Assembly: GCA_934047225.1 (NCBI GenBank) | Contig: OW203985.1 | Location: forward strand, 11,517,201-11,581,200 | DNA from: Ypsolopha sequella | Lineage: Eukaryota > Arthropoda > Insecta > Lepidoptera > Ypsolophidae | DNA: 64,000 bases | Reading direction: 5' to 3' | Shown: positions 21,454 through 34,084 of the stretch, piece by piece | Layout: every line of letters starts with the position of its first letter | How positions within the stretch are numbered: the stretch's first letter is position 1 | Notes under the pieces: model-generated | Databases searched by the model: none | Told to the model about the DNA's origin: nothing | What the model saw: only the letters and a program-made list of their open reading frames with translations | Position numbers and translations under genes: made by a program

Positions 21454-21952
21454 TCAAGGGTTTTTTTTATAGAGCCTGCCATCAATTAACACGTAGTCAT
21501 TAACTATATCACTGTCATTTTCTAAAAGATCAATGGTATGTTTCACTTTTTCGTCCTGACACTGTACTGCATAGAACCAATCGGCAATTTCTAACCTATT
21601 CACATTCGCAACGTCAATGGGGTTTCGCTTTAAAGCGTCAACGTGTCTCATTCGTTCTCCAGGCCTATATTCGATTCTGATATCATAATCTTGAATTAAC
21701 ATCCACCATCTTGCTATGCGTGGGATGATATCGCGTTTTGTTAGTGTGTCGCGTACAGCACTGCAATCTGTTACTACTTTCACATGTATACCCACTATAT
21801 AGACACGAAATCTTCGCAACGATTCAACTACTGATAGAGTTTCAAGTTGTGGTACACGCTCTCTTCGCGACTTGTTACTCGGTTAAAATACATAACCGGT
21901 CGCAATGTGTCATCGGTTTGCGCTGTAATAATATCCCAGCAATAGCTAGTTT
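21454..21952 (-). pseudogene. Gypsy RNase H (downstream half) and integrase zinc region
   Basis: The minus-strand frames carry R-P-V-M-Y-F-N-R-V-T-S-R-E-E, F-R-V-Y-I-V-G, V-V-T-D-C-S-A-V, I-A-R-W-W and Y-R-P-G-E-R-M-R-H-V-D-A-L. These are the second half of gypsy RNase H and its hinge to integrase. A 1-nt frameshift lies near 21825 and another near 21920. The 5' half continues on the far side of the giant-LTR insertion (34050 onward). In the H-V-D-A-L motif S is missing (usually D-A-L-S-R). Confidence 0.8.
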
Positions 21953-21956
21953 GCAT

Positions 21957-24563
21957 TGTGCCGGATCGGACTCTATTATGACCACGATCCGCCATGTCAC
22001 AAACAAAAAAAAAAAAAGAAAAGAAACAAAGAAATACGGGATTCATTTCAAAATCATTAAATGAAACTATTCACAAAGTAATAAAAATATCACACTTAGT
22101 ATGGCTTTCAAACCATTACGGATCCTTAAAATGAAAGCCAACGCAAAAATTATTTTAGAACAACGAACTGTCAACGGAAATTCTGCTCTAAAGTATTTGA
22201 CTTACGGTTGAATTCTGTAATAATAGCATAAATCACAAAGATTGGTCTTGACATCAAATAATAACAAATGTCGCCGAATATCTCCAAATATTACCGGGAG
22301 ACACTAGGAGACTCCAGTAGACACCGCGGATCACCGACTGTCACCGGGAAGCACTGGGAGACTCCAGCAGACACCGCGGGTCACCGACTATCACCGGGAG
22401 TCACTGAGTTGGTGGGGATATAATAATAGGTCCAAATCGGAAAATGACAGTTCTTATCTACGACTAAATCCGCGCGGACGTGACGCTGCCCGATTGAGGT
22501 GCGAGTTTTCGGTTATAATTTATTTTAATTATAAAACGTTTATAATATAGGTTTCTCAGGCAAATAATTTTTAAATTTAGGCAGGGAAGTAAAAGTATTA
22601 GTTTAGGATTGCCTGAGTAGTGTATATGGGCTTGTGTGTAAGCCTAGATAAAAACCGCGAAAGTGAAATAAGTGAAAAATCCCTTTTCTGTGAAAGATAA
22701 GGTTGAAATGTGCTATGTGATTCACTAAATATAGTGATTTTTAGTGCTATTAAGGATTGTTTCATCGGCAGAGGTTGTGAGTAATAGGATAATCAAGTCC
22801 TAATACTTCTAGAAGTGTTTCTAAATTTATTTTGACCTACTGAATCTATTTATTTTGCTCGCGAAATTCCTCTAATTTTTATGTCTTGATTTTGTGTGTA
22901 TGCTTGCCAATTTGTTGTTTAAATTCTTCAGGACGCTATTTCTTGTATTCCTATTTGGTTGGTCTACATCAATGTGCAGAGCATGTGAATTATTATTGGA
23001 CAAAAATAAACAAAGAGACCCTTTAATTGCTATATGAATTATTAGAGTCAAATTAGATTCTTTTAGAGAAAATTTAATATTCTCATTGGAAAATTCATGT
23101 ATGGGAGTTTGATAAACAGGCCCAAATTCATTGAAATAAATAAAACTGTGCCTAAGAAATATATTATTTTAACGAAAGAGATATAATTTCAATATATTAA
23201 TTTTATAATACAAAATGATGTGTCTGTTTGTACTGAATAAATAATATTCTTTCATTTTAACTGGTATATTAAGACCCAGGCTATAACACTATATACCTAT
23301 GGAATAGTGAAGCCAGAAAGTTAAAATGGTATAAAATAGATGCTTGTGAACTAAAAATAAAGTTCTAATTTATTTTAATAAGTCAGTAAATGAGACTGGA
23401 TTGTTTTATTGAAATTATTATCACTCATAGTCAGGAAAATAGCCAAGACTTATGTATGATCGAAGGGAACCTTTCTTGTTATTTACAATCCTTACTAAAT
23501 ATAACTTTTAGTGAAATAGTAATTAAAAATATATTAAATTTATTTATATAAAGGTAATTTATATTGACTTATTTCATATAGAGACTACTAAGTCTTAAAA
23601 GGGTTCATTAAATGAAACCTAGGTACATATGAAATAAGGTACTTACAGAAAATGGTTTTGGTAATTGGTTTATGGAAGGTACCATGTGATGATTCGCTTC
23701 CGATATGTCAGGTAGCACTTTCTGATGGATTAAATATCTTCCAATTTTATTTGATTAAACTAACAAAATTTATCTATAGATAAAATTTATAGAAATATGT
23801 ACCTTATTTTTAAAGTACTAAGCTTCATTTAAATACAAACTTCTGTTCAGAAATATTATTGTGTAATAAGTTCTTATAAACCAAAAGATTCACAAAGTCC
23901 AGTTTAGAAGTCAATATGATTTACTGCCTACATACCCTTAAGTAACTTGTTCAGAAAGATAAATATTACATATTTCAGTCTTAAAGAAGCTCAATAAAAG
24001 GTTTCAAGAGATTATACATAGGTTATAACTGTTATGTAATTTCATAAATAATAATATGATTGTTAAGTTCTTTATTTACTCTAAATACAATCATAATATC
24101 CAAAGTTAGCAAATCTAAAACTAAATTAAATTTATTTTCTAGTGCAGACAGACATTTTCATAAATAATTTTATTCAGATAAGCTCTCATATATTGATTTT
24201 ACCAATATCTTTAAAGTAATGACTTTTGATTTGTTTTCCAATAAAATTAACACCTAGAGTCTAATATGGTAGGAAATATTTACACTTGGTATTCATAATT
24301 TTATTGACTAGGTAGTTGTAGAATGGTTCATTACAGAATTGCTTTGAAAAGAACAGGGGTTACTACTTGGTTCACAATGTATGGTTATTTATCAGACGAT
24401 CACTCTTCAGGCCTTAGTTTTAAATCTGTATCAAACGACCCAATAGAAGTAGTTAATGTAATTTGGGATTCAAGTTATGTGAGTGGATAGTAAGTAAATT
24501 TAATAGTAGTGTCTTTCAGTCAGTTTCAGTATTTCAGTTTTAATCCGTGGTTAAGGGGGTACA
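21957..24563 (+). repeat. 5' LTR of the giant-LTR element
   Basis: 2607 bp, TG...CA ends. U3 holds a 50-bp unit repeated about 2.4 times (22291-22408, TTACCGGGAGACACT... units), directly followed by a TATA box GATATAATAA (22418-22427). The remaining 2.1 kb after the TATA box is AT-rich and without ORFs, so R/U5 is unusually long. The final 80 bp differ strongly from the 3' LTR. Confidence 0.85.
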
Positions 24564-24590
24564 ATCTGGTGGTGCCGTTTCCCAGTATCC
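24564..24590 (+). promoter_or_regulatory. Candidate primer-binding site
   Basis: TGGTGGTGCCGTTTCCC starts three bases after the 5' LTR. It begins with TGG as needed to pair with a tRNA CCA end. The tRNA is not identified. Confidence 0.4.
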
Positions 24591-27156
24591 ATTAATTAAG
24601 TTATTTCAAATGTTCTGGTGTTTGTGTGGAGGTGGTTTGATACAGCAATGTGGCCCTTAAGGTCACAATCTTTTGCCGGAATAAAGATAGAAGCAATTTA
24701 GTAATGAACTATAGTTAGTAGAGCTTTTGTTGTGCTTTAAGTAGAGAACTAATGTAAATGATGGACATCCTCTTCTTTTAAACCATAAAGTAAGCTTCAG
24801 TATGATGCACGGGTGGTAGAAGTAGGACTTAGTTGTGTCATCGGCTTCTTTGTTTGAAGGAAGGGTTTGTCCGAGGTTCAGTGAAGGATTTTTGAGTGAT
24901 TGTTTCTTGCTTGAAGCCTTAAACCTGGAAAAATGAAATGAATTATGAATAAGGTCCAATTCTTAGTTTTCACTCAGTATTATAAGGTCAATACTTCAAA
25001 AATATGAACACTTTGTCATAGATTTTTATTAAAAACTAATTTATTTTCTTAGACTGTTTTAAATTATGAAATGAATACTTAATATATAGTAAACATATGA
25101 GTTATAAAATGTTAGGCACTGCAGTAAGAGAATTGGTAAATAGGGGAAGACTAGTATTTATAAATTGTCTACGTTTACTAAACTAAACTGAGAGATCTTT
25201 GTCTATAATAGCGGGAAGTATATTATAGTTACTTACCATGGGTCAATGACAAAGTGAAAGCTTATTGTTATTGCACCAAATTTGTGTTGCCACAAGGATT
25301 GACAACCGTTATATCCATTGGAGTTACATAAACGGTTCTGAAAGAAAATTATTCTGTCGGTAAACAATTTTTACAACTAAATAATTAGAGTATCTGTGCT
25401 ATTAATCTTGTATCAATCTATCAGTCCAGGAAAATTATATTTTATTTCACTATAACTGAGTGAAAACTAAATACTGAAAAGAGAAATTGAGGTTTAGTCA
25501 ATTATAAAGTCAGATTTCCTTCATGTGTCTTCATATGGTAACTTCATCTAGAAGTTTAAAGTTTCTCAGTGTTGAAGTACCACCTTCACAGGTGCATGTT
25601 ATTTTTAAGTATCTAATGTTGAAGGGTTTTCCTTAGGCCTCACATCTGTAAATCAAAAAGATTTATGAAAAGTTTAAAGAAATTATTTGGTCTATCAAAT
25701 GACAAAGAACAATTTACAGTTTATATTTAACAATTTCACATCAATTGTTGACTCTCAGAAACAATGTCTATCAAAAGATATCAATGATCAAAAGCTTTGA
25801 TTTCTTATTATGATAAAAATTTAAATCAAATAACTTCCAAGCAGAATCTTGTTGGATGCGTTTAAACAATTATTTGTACAAACCTTGTGGGGTAATTTTG
25901 CGACTGGATTTTGTAATTATATCCACTTGCTTCGTTTTATCTTTATCTTGCAATATCCTTTTATTCAAATTAATCACTTTTTTTTCAGCAATACCGGTAT
26001 ATGGCGTCCATTACCAACAACAACAAACAAACAAAACAACACACAGATTAGGTTCATAAAGCGAAAAAGCGTTGCATATCAATGGTTGCACGTTTAGGTA
26101 CCAAAAGGGCTGTCACTATTATATGAAAAGACTGTTCAAAAGCAGGCAGCGTTAAATTTAAGTGTTGGATACTGTTCTGTTTTGCAGACGATGCTTGCTT
26201 ACGTTGGGATTACGATGGATTGAAATTGCTTTGATTGTCAGTTTATTTTCAAACACAAATGTATGGTCACGTGGTATGGTTGCTTGTTTGGACTTAAGGC
26301 GATTAAGGTAGCGTCGCTATTTGTCTGGTGGCTAAGAAAGAAAAACTATTTGAAATGCTGGTTTAGCTAGGGTCACATAGGGTAAAGAAAGGTGTTTTTA
26401 CGTAGAAATATTTGTCAGAGTTTATGAAAAATAGGAAATATGTTATGGTATCCGGAACACGCAAGAACCTGGTCTGTGGCCTAATCAAACGGACCTACCT
26501 TATACACTTGTCTCACTCGCACTGCAGTCATAGCGTGTCGTTCTATCACTGTCGTTCGGCGGCGCGGTGCTATGATGATATAGAGAGATGTCATTTATTC
26601 AGAGAATGCGGACACCATCGCCTTAAGTGGACGCATTTGATATGTTAGCGGCACGGATCTCGATGTTTATTGGTCATTTACAGAGCATCTGGAGCTGATG
26701 TTTGTGTATTTCATTTATCATGTTTTTCACATCATTTTTATAATAACTTTTCTTGATTGACTGTGTTTTACGGCGGAAAAATGAGTGACAGAAGCTGCTT
26801 TTTAGAACCAGAGATTTTCATTTTGCAGAGACGCGGGACTGATTTACGGCTCAAAAACTTTCAGTACAAATTGGTATAGATACGCACTTCAAAATAGTAA
26901 TAGGATTTTGCGGCATTAGCTAGTTCGCGAGCGTGTATTTGTATGTAGTCTGCTCCCCTGAAGCGCTGTTTTGATATTGAAAGTTGATCAATCCTCGCCT
27001 TAAGTTCAAAATTGCATCGGAGAGAATTGTTGTCCTTTACTTCTGGATAAAGGGTCTATATAATATTTTATAGGGAGTTTTATGTCATAATTTAATTACG
27101 ATTAATGATATATTACGAATTATTAGGGTTTGACTCCATTAAAATTTATTTTAAAG

Positions 27157-27528
27157 CAGAGCCGAACTAAGGGGAGGGGAAATTGGGGCTGCAGCCCTGG
27201 GGCACGCCGTATATAAGTAAATTTTCAAATACCATAGAATTTAATCGAGACCAACAACTATACAATATACAAATATAAAAGTAATTAAAAGTATTTTTAC
27301 ACAAAGTTTAATAGGTACTTACTGAATTGTGAAAGGTTCAATTAAAAATAAGTATGTGAAATTAAGTTTGATGTTGAATTACATTTATTTTATACTTTAA
27401 TTAGATACCTAATAAGTGAATTTTTCAACAGAAGGTTTCTTTTTGTTAATCTATTAGACACAAAAGCAGGAAGGGACCCCTACTCTTAAGAGTAGCACGG
27501 AGTACAGGGAATACTGAATCCGGCTCTG
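27157..27528. mobile_element. hAT-like MITE, about 372 bp
   Basis: The ends are CAGAGCCG... and ...CCGGCTCTG, matching the CAGNG start of hAT elements. The flanks TTTTAAAG and ATTAAAGT are similar but not an exact 8-bp duplication. The interior includes GGGGCTGCAGCCC and no ORF. Confidence 0.4.
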
Positions 27529-28833
27529 ATTAAAGTTACTTAAAATTGTTTGCTACAAGATTGAATTGGGCTAAAACATAATCAAAAGGGAAATTTATTA
27601 GGTATACGAAAATAAAATATTTTCTCAAACAAAAGGAATAATATGACATCAGCAAATACTTTATATTTTCTGGCATCGGTAAGGCGGGTTTCTTTAGTTT
27701 AGTTAGAGCAACGATTTCAAATCAATCCATCTATCGGCGAAAATATCAAACTCTTGTGTTTTGTGCTAGTAAGTTTAAGTATTGACCGCGAATAGGTAGG
27801 AGGTGGATGGTCTTATTAAAATACGAATAATAATCGCGGATGGACATTTAATTGATCGGACAAAGGTTTCAAATGGGACAAAGAACCTTGTAAGTTTTTC
27901 TAGCTCTTAATATTTAGGATCAGATAAGTTATTGTTTACACAAAAGAAAAAGTATTTGAAATTCTGTGTTGAGATTTTTTAGGTGGCGTTTATTCATTGA
28001 ATTCAATCTGGAGTTTAGTAAAATGGTAGCCGAGCTTCTTTGCTAGTAAATTATTTGTCCGCGAGATGGCGCCAGAAAAGTGATAAAAATATAATTATGT
28101 AAATTAAACACCATAAGCAGTTCGGTCATAACCGTTTCGTTTCGGACCATTTTGACTTGCGTTTGATCTTGGGAAAATTCTTTTGTCTCAAATACTAGTT
28201 TGCAAAGAAATTACGACGATCCGTTCGAAGTGGAAGTTTTTGAATTGTTGTCGGATAAACATTCATGCTGCGGGCGCGCCGGTTTGATCGGGTAGGCTCG
28301 GATAACTTTGATAGCTTCATTCACTCATTAAATAAACAACGTAAAAGGAATATATTTATTTAATCATAACGTTTATATGTGTTAAAATATGAAAAAAAAA
28401 GATAGAGAAGTTGACTAGTAGAGCCACCTAGGAGAAAAATTTATAAACTAGTTTAGTGGGCAATTTGCAAGTGAAAGTTTAAAGCAATTACTTTGAAACA
28501 ATTATGCTTTTTATTATGATAAATTGTGTGGTAATAATCAAGTATTATAGTTATTATTTGATATGAGTTATAACTGTACCAGGGAAGACGCTAAGGTTGA
28601 AAGATTAAATACGCCATATTGACCACCCTTACGAAACAAATTAATGACGATACATAATGGAGGGAACTAGGTAACTAGCAAAGTTCTTTAGTACGTAGTT
28701 CTTTAATTATCCGGTAGATGGCACATTTTATGAATTTGTTTTAAATAGGTTGAAAATATACTATTTTATTGTTAAATTATGATATGAATTGATCCTTCGC
28801 TAATGTGTCTTTGGCGGATATCAATAGTGATAG

Positions 28834-29045
28834 ATAGGATAAGGGGTAGCCTATGTCCTAGCATTATATTATTTGGCCTATGTCCTTTTACAGGTTTGGA
28901 ACAGCATTTGTGTAGGGATTCGGCCCGGTCAGTTCAGTGGTTGCGGCGTGAAGGAGTGACAAACATCCATCCATCCATTCATACATCCATACATCCATCC
29001 ATACACCCATCCATCCGGATTCTCGCATTTATAATATTATTATAG
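28834..29045 (+). mobile_element. SINE or non-autonomous LINE with (CATC)n tail
   Basis: The sequence GGGGTAGCCTATGTCC, then GGTTGCGGCGTGAAGGAGTG ACAAACATCC, and the (CATC/CATA)n run (28967-29012) followed by TCGCATTTATAATATTA form an arrangement I know from many lepidopteran intergenic regions. Non-coding. Confidence 0.6.
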
Positions 29046-29309
29046 TGGGAGTGGAGTAGTGTGCTGGCTCATCTGTTACAGATTATTTTTGGTGTCTATT
29101 TGTAATAGAAAGTATATATGTATATATTTAAAATACTTAAGTAAAAATTTACCTAGTAGTTTTATTTTATAATTGCCTTCAGTTTAGTAGTTCTAACACA
29201 TTAATTACCAAAGGAAGATTTTTAAATTTCAGAGACGGGAAATCTCATTTGAGGTATTTGCTTATTTTATTATACATATAAACAACGAAAACAAAATAAA
29301 TACAATATA

Positions 29310-29335
29310 TTTCGACTCCTATGGGTCATCATCAG
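29310..29335 (-). ncRNA. Hammerhead-ribozyme-like core
   Basis: On the minus strand CTGATGA (29335-29329), a possible stem II (TGACCC ATA GGAGTC, 29328-29314, with one bulge) and GAAA (29313-29310) follow in hammerhead order. I could not find a convincing stem I or a good cleavage triplet, so activity is doubtful. Such cores are known at the ends of Penelope-like elements. Confidence 0.35.
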
Positions 29336-29399
29336 TCGAATGTATAGCACTAGTATTGACAGGAAAGTAATGAATGTTGTTTTCACAATGATTTTTAAT

Positions 29400-29470
29400 A
29401 ACCCATAGCTCAAGGGGTAGAGCATCAGCCTGGGGTACTAGAGGTCCAGAGTTCAAATCACCGATGGCAT
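29400..29470 (+). repeat. tRNA-like sequence (SINE head or tRNA pseudogene)
   Basis: CATAGCTCAAGGGGTAGAGC is a good A-box/D-arm and GAGTTCAAATC a good B-box/T-loop, with about 30 bases between. The T-stem and acceptor stem have mismatches, so it is not a functional tRNA gene. Confidence 0.5.
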
Positions 29471-31432
29471 CATGTTATACTTTTTGTGTTTTTTATATCA
29501 TCTTCTCATTCATATAGTTAGTTTATTTACATAAATTATTATATTAATTGCGACCACATTTTACAATATTTAAATTTAATCAATTTTTAAAGAAGCAGAA
29601 GGGTATGAAATAAATTGTTGATTGTTTAGTTAGAATATACAAATAGTCATATTGTACGGGGAATCATCGTATTTAATTTATTTTTAGAGGTTGAGGTTCA
29701 ATTAAATTATATTTATTCTTATAAACTAGATATGACTATAAATCTATATTTTAGATTATTTAACCAGAATAAAATGGAGTTGTGGGAACTAAAGTATTTT
29801 TTTTTTGAAAATCGGGGTTTTCTGACGATACTTTATTCATCAGATTGCTTATCACTTACCTAGAATTTAGTAAAGCCTAGAATAGCTTTAAAAGTAATCG
29901 AAATTATTTAGCAATTTTCAGTTATATTTTGTAGTCAATTTAGGGGTGTCAATATTAATTCTAGTATTATACTATTTTGTTTATTTACAGGGAAGGAATG
30001 AATTTGGGTTAAATGGACAACTACGATAAAGAAATTCTTATGACTTTTTTGTAGCTAGTTGGAGCTTTATTTTGCGAGAAAAAATTTTGTTTTAAAATTG
30101 CTTGTTGTTTTATCAAATGAAATATTTAAAAAAATAGAATGAAAAAAAAACAGTACGTCACTGATAAAACTATTATGGTTTACAGGTAGATGTGAAGAAA
30201 ATATTGAATTATAATTTGCAGTACAAATATTATTTACAATACAAAAGAAAGAGATTAAGAGTAAGTAGAGAAGAGAATTCAAGTTGACAAAATTATTTAT
30301 TTTGAATATGTAAACATTTGTTAATTATATACAAATAAAGAATTAAAAAAAAAAAAAGAAAAAAAAAAGTTGAAATTGTGTTTTACTAAATGAATTTTTA
30401 AGGAAAACGAGAATTGTAGTAATAATAATAAGGGAGGTTAAATAAAATGAATTGACCATAAAATCTAGTTGTTTTACTAAAAGAATAAAAAATAAAAATT
30501 CAATAAAATTATAAAAAAAATAATGTTGAGGTTTTATTGTAGAATTGTTGTAGTAGATAGTTGTAGTTAGTTAATTTGATAAGTTAATTAATAAGTAAGA
30601 TGATAAAAGGTTTTAATTAAATAAAGATAAATCAATATACCTAGATTAGTCCATGTTTGTAGGACTGGTGGCTTGTTAGAGTAACTGCTAGAGAGAATGA
30701 GGAAGGATGTATGTTGTCGGTGGAAGAGATTGAATTATAAGACTTTGACAATTGACTTTGACTTTGACAAAGAAAGGGCTCTATCGAGACAACAGCTTCA
30801 GGAATGTGGACTCATATTTATTGTCATGATATCCCAGAGGCGTTACACTACACAACAAACTATTAAGATGAATTGGAGTTAGGTTAAAGTCTTATGACTA
30901 ATAAACAGTATATACTGTGATTCTTAATAGTTTCACTATACACGCAGCTAATGCAGTTTTCTCGACAACTATACAAACTCCGAATGGTTGATTAGATTTT
31001 AATATTGGGAGATTTTCTAAGTTTAGGAAATTGATTATTTGGGTGCTTATCTTGAGAGCTATTAAAGTGATCTCGATTCAAGAAAGAGACACAAAGACGC
31101 GTCTATTGTTCAAATAGAAAATATGGAATTTGACTAGAAGGTCGTTGTGTAGCCATTAAGGCTGAATTATCTCACAACTAATTTCTTTTGGAAGGATTCA
31201 GATCGCCTTGTTAATAGATACTTATCTGTAATTAATAAAACTAGTTTGGAATTTCAACTGATTTAAATTTTGATTAACTATTTGGTTTAAAAACACACTT
31301 CACTTGAACTTTCTGGGAAAAAGATGATAATAAATAGATTGCGTACTTATTTAAGGTTATATTGGGTTTGTTTGTGAATAATAGGGAGGAAGGTTTCCTT
31401 CGCTATATGTATGTTTCGCTGCGTAAACCTTC

Positions 31433-31440
31433 GGGGGAGG
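31433..31440 (+). promoter_or_regulatory. Polypurine tract before the 3' LTR
   Basis: GGGGGAGG ends one base before the LTR start TGTGCC, the normal place for the plus-strand primer of an LTR element. Confidence 0.65.
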
Positions 31441-31441
31441 T

Positions 31442-34045
31442 TGTGCCGGATCGGACTCTATTATGACCACGATCCGCCATGTCACAAACAAAAAAAAAAA
31501 AAGAAAAGAAACAAAGAAATACGGGATTCATTTCAAAATCATTAAATGAAACTATTCACAAAGTAATAAAAATATCACACTTAGTATGGCTTTCAAACCA
31601 TTACGGATCCTTAAAATGAAAGCCAACGCAAAAATTATTTTAGAACAACGAACTGTCAACGGAAATTCTGCTCTAAAGTATTTGACTTACGGTTGAATTC
31701 TGTAATAATAGCATAAATCACAAAGATTGGTCTTGACATCAAATAATAACAAATGTCGCCGAATATCTCCAAATATTACCGGGAGACACTAGGAGACTCC
31801 AGTAGACACCGCGGATCACCGACTGTCACCGGGAAGCACTGGGAGACTCCAGCAGACACCGCGGGTCACCGACTATCACCGGGAGTCACTGAGTTGGTGG
31901 GGATATAAAAATAGGTCCAAATCGGAAAATGACAGTTCTTATCTACGACTAAATCCGCGCGGACGTGACGCTGCCCGATTGAGGTGCGAGTTTTCGGTTA
32001 TAATTTATTTTAATTATAAAACGTTTATAATATAGGTTTCTCAGGCAAATAATTTTTAAATTTAGGCAGGGAAGTAAAAGTATTAGTTTAGGATTGCCTG
32101 AGTAGTGTATATGGGCTTGTGTGTAAGCCTAGATAAAAACCGCGAAAGTGAAATAAGTGAAAAATCCCTTTTCTGTGAAAGATAAGGTTGAAATGTGCTA
32201 TGTGATTCACTAAATATAGTGATTTTTAGTGCTATTAAGGATTGTTTCATCGGCAGAGGTTGTGAGTAATAGGATAATCAAGTCCTAATACTTCTAGAAG
32301 TGTTTCTAAATTTATTTTGACCTACTGAATCTATTTATTTTGCTCGCGAAATTCCTCTAATTTTTATGTCTTGATTTTGTGTGTATGCTTGCCAATTTGT
32401 TGTTTAAATTCTTCAGGACGCTATTTCTTGTATTCCTATTTGGTTGGTCTACATCAATGTGCAGAGCATGTGAATTATTATTGGACAAAAATAAACAAAG
32501 AGACCCTTTAATTGCTATATGAATTATTAGAGTCAAATTAGATTCTTTTAGAGAAAATTTAATATTCTCATTGGAAAATTCATGTATGGGAGTTTGATAA
32601 ACAGGCCCAAATTCATTGAAATAAATAAAACTGTGCCTAAGAAATATATTATTTTAACGAAAGAGATATAATTTCAATATATTAATTTTATAATACAAAA
32701 TGATGTGTCTGTTTGTACTGAATAAATAATATTCTTTCATTTTAACTGGTATATTAAGACCCAGGCTATAACACTATATACCTATGGAATAGTGAAGCCA
32801 GAAAGTTAAAATGGTATAAAATAGATGCTTGTGAACTAAAAATAAAGTTCTAATTTATTTTAATAAGTCAGTAAATGAGACTGGATTGTTTTATTGAAAT
32901 TATTATCACTCATAGTCAGGAAAATAGCCAAGACTTATGTATGATCGAAGGGAACCTTTCTTGTTATTTACAATCCTTACTAAATATAACTTTTAGTGAA
33001 ATAGTAATTAAAAATATATTAAATTTATTTATATAAAGGTAATTTATATTGACTTATTTCATATAGAGACTACTAAGTCTTAAAAGGGTTCATTAAATGA
33101 AACCTAGGTACATATGAAATAAGGTACTTACAGAAAATGGTTTTGGTAATTGGTTTATGGAAGGTACCATGTGATGATTCGCTTCCGATATGTCAGGTAG
33201 CACTTTCTGATGGATTAAATATCTTCCAATTTTATTTGATTAAACTAACAAAATTTATCTATAGATAAAATTTATAGAAATATGTACCTTATTTTTAAAG
33301 TACTAAGCTTCATTTAAATACAAACTTCTGTTCAGAAATATTATTGTGTAATAAGTTCTTATAAACCAAAAGATTCACAAAGTCCAGTTTAGAAGTCAAT
33401 ATGATTTACTGCCTACATACCCTTAAGTAACTTGTTCAGAAAGATAAATATTACATATTTCAGTCTTAAAGAAGCTCAATAAAAGGTTTCAAGAGATTAT
33501 ACATAGGTTATAACTGTTATGTAATTTCATAAATAATAATATGATTGTTAAGTTCTTTATTTACTCTAAATACAATCATAATATCCAAAGTTAGCAAATC
33601 TAAAACTAAATTAAATTTATTTTCTAGTGCAGACAGACATTTTCATAAATAATTTTATTCAGATAAGCTCTCATATATTGATTTTACCAATATCTTTAAA
33701 GTAATGACTTTTGATTTGTTTTCCAATAAAATTAACACCTAGAGTCTAATATGGTAGGAAATATTTACACTTGGTATTCATAATTTTATTGACTAGGTAG
33801 TTGTAGAATGGTTCATTACAGAATTGCTTTGAAAAGAACAGGGGTTACTACTTGGTTCACAATGTATGGTTATTTATCAGACGATCACTCTTCAGGCCTT
33901 AGTTTTAAATCTGTATCAAACGACCCAATAGAAGTAGTTAATGTAATTTGGGATTCAAGTTATGTGAGTAGATAGTAAGTAGGTTCAGATACAGATTCTT
34001 TCAGTCTGTTTCTTTTCAGTACTAATCAGCGGTTGGGGGGGTACA
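31442..34045 (+). repeat. 3' LTR of the giant-LTR element
   Basis: 2604 bp, practically identical to the 5' LTR up to about 33972; one difference noted by eye is in the TATA box (GATATAAAAA at 31902-31911). The last 75-80 bp are divergent but still end in GGGGGTACA. Tandem 50-bp units lie at 31776-31893. Confidence 0.85.
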
Positions 34046-34084
34046 GCATGCATCAGTATGAATCTCTGTTGGCAGCGTTCGATT

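Larger units (their letters stand above)
24564..31441 (+). other. Interior of the giant-LTR element, non-coding
   Basis: About 6.9 kb, AT-rich. I checked the open frames (for example 24663-24959 minus, 26412-26648 plus); none shows a gag, protease, RT or integrase motif. It contains nested small elements at 27157-27528, 28834-29045 and 29281-29480. The rest holds nothing I can name. Confidence 0.6.
21957..34045 (+). mobile_element. 12.1-kb non-coding LTR element with 2.6-kb LTRs (LARD-like)
   Basis: Direct repeats 21957-24563 and 31442-34045 both start TGTGCCGGATCGG and end GGGGGTACA. The whole is flanked by GCAT (21953-21956 and 34046-34049), a 4-bp target duplication. A polypurine run GGGGGAGG lies directly before the 3' LTR (31433-31440), and ATCTGGTGGTGCCGTTTCCC follows the 5' LTR at the primer-binding position. 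This sets plus orientation. The 6.9-kb interior has no ORF above 98 codons and no gag or pol motif. It therefore fits the large-retrotransposon-derivative (LARD) class: mobile only in trans. The host is the gypsy element's RNase H; with the insert and one GCAT removed, the host frame is continuous at the junction. Confidence 0.85.

Noticed and set aside
29400..29470. Functional tRNA gene
   Set aside because: A and B boxes are good, but the T-stem and acceptor stem have mismatches and no terminator T-run follows closely.
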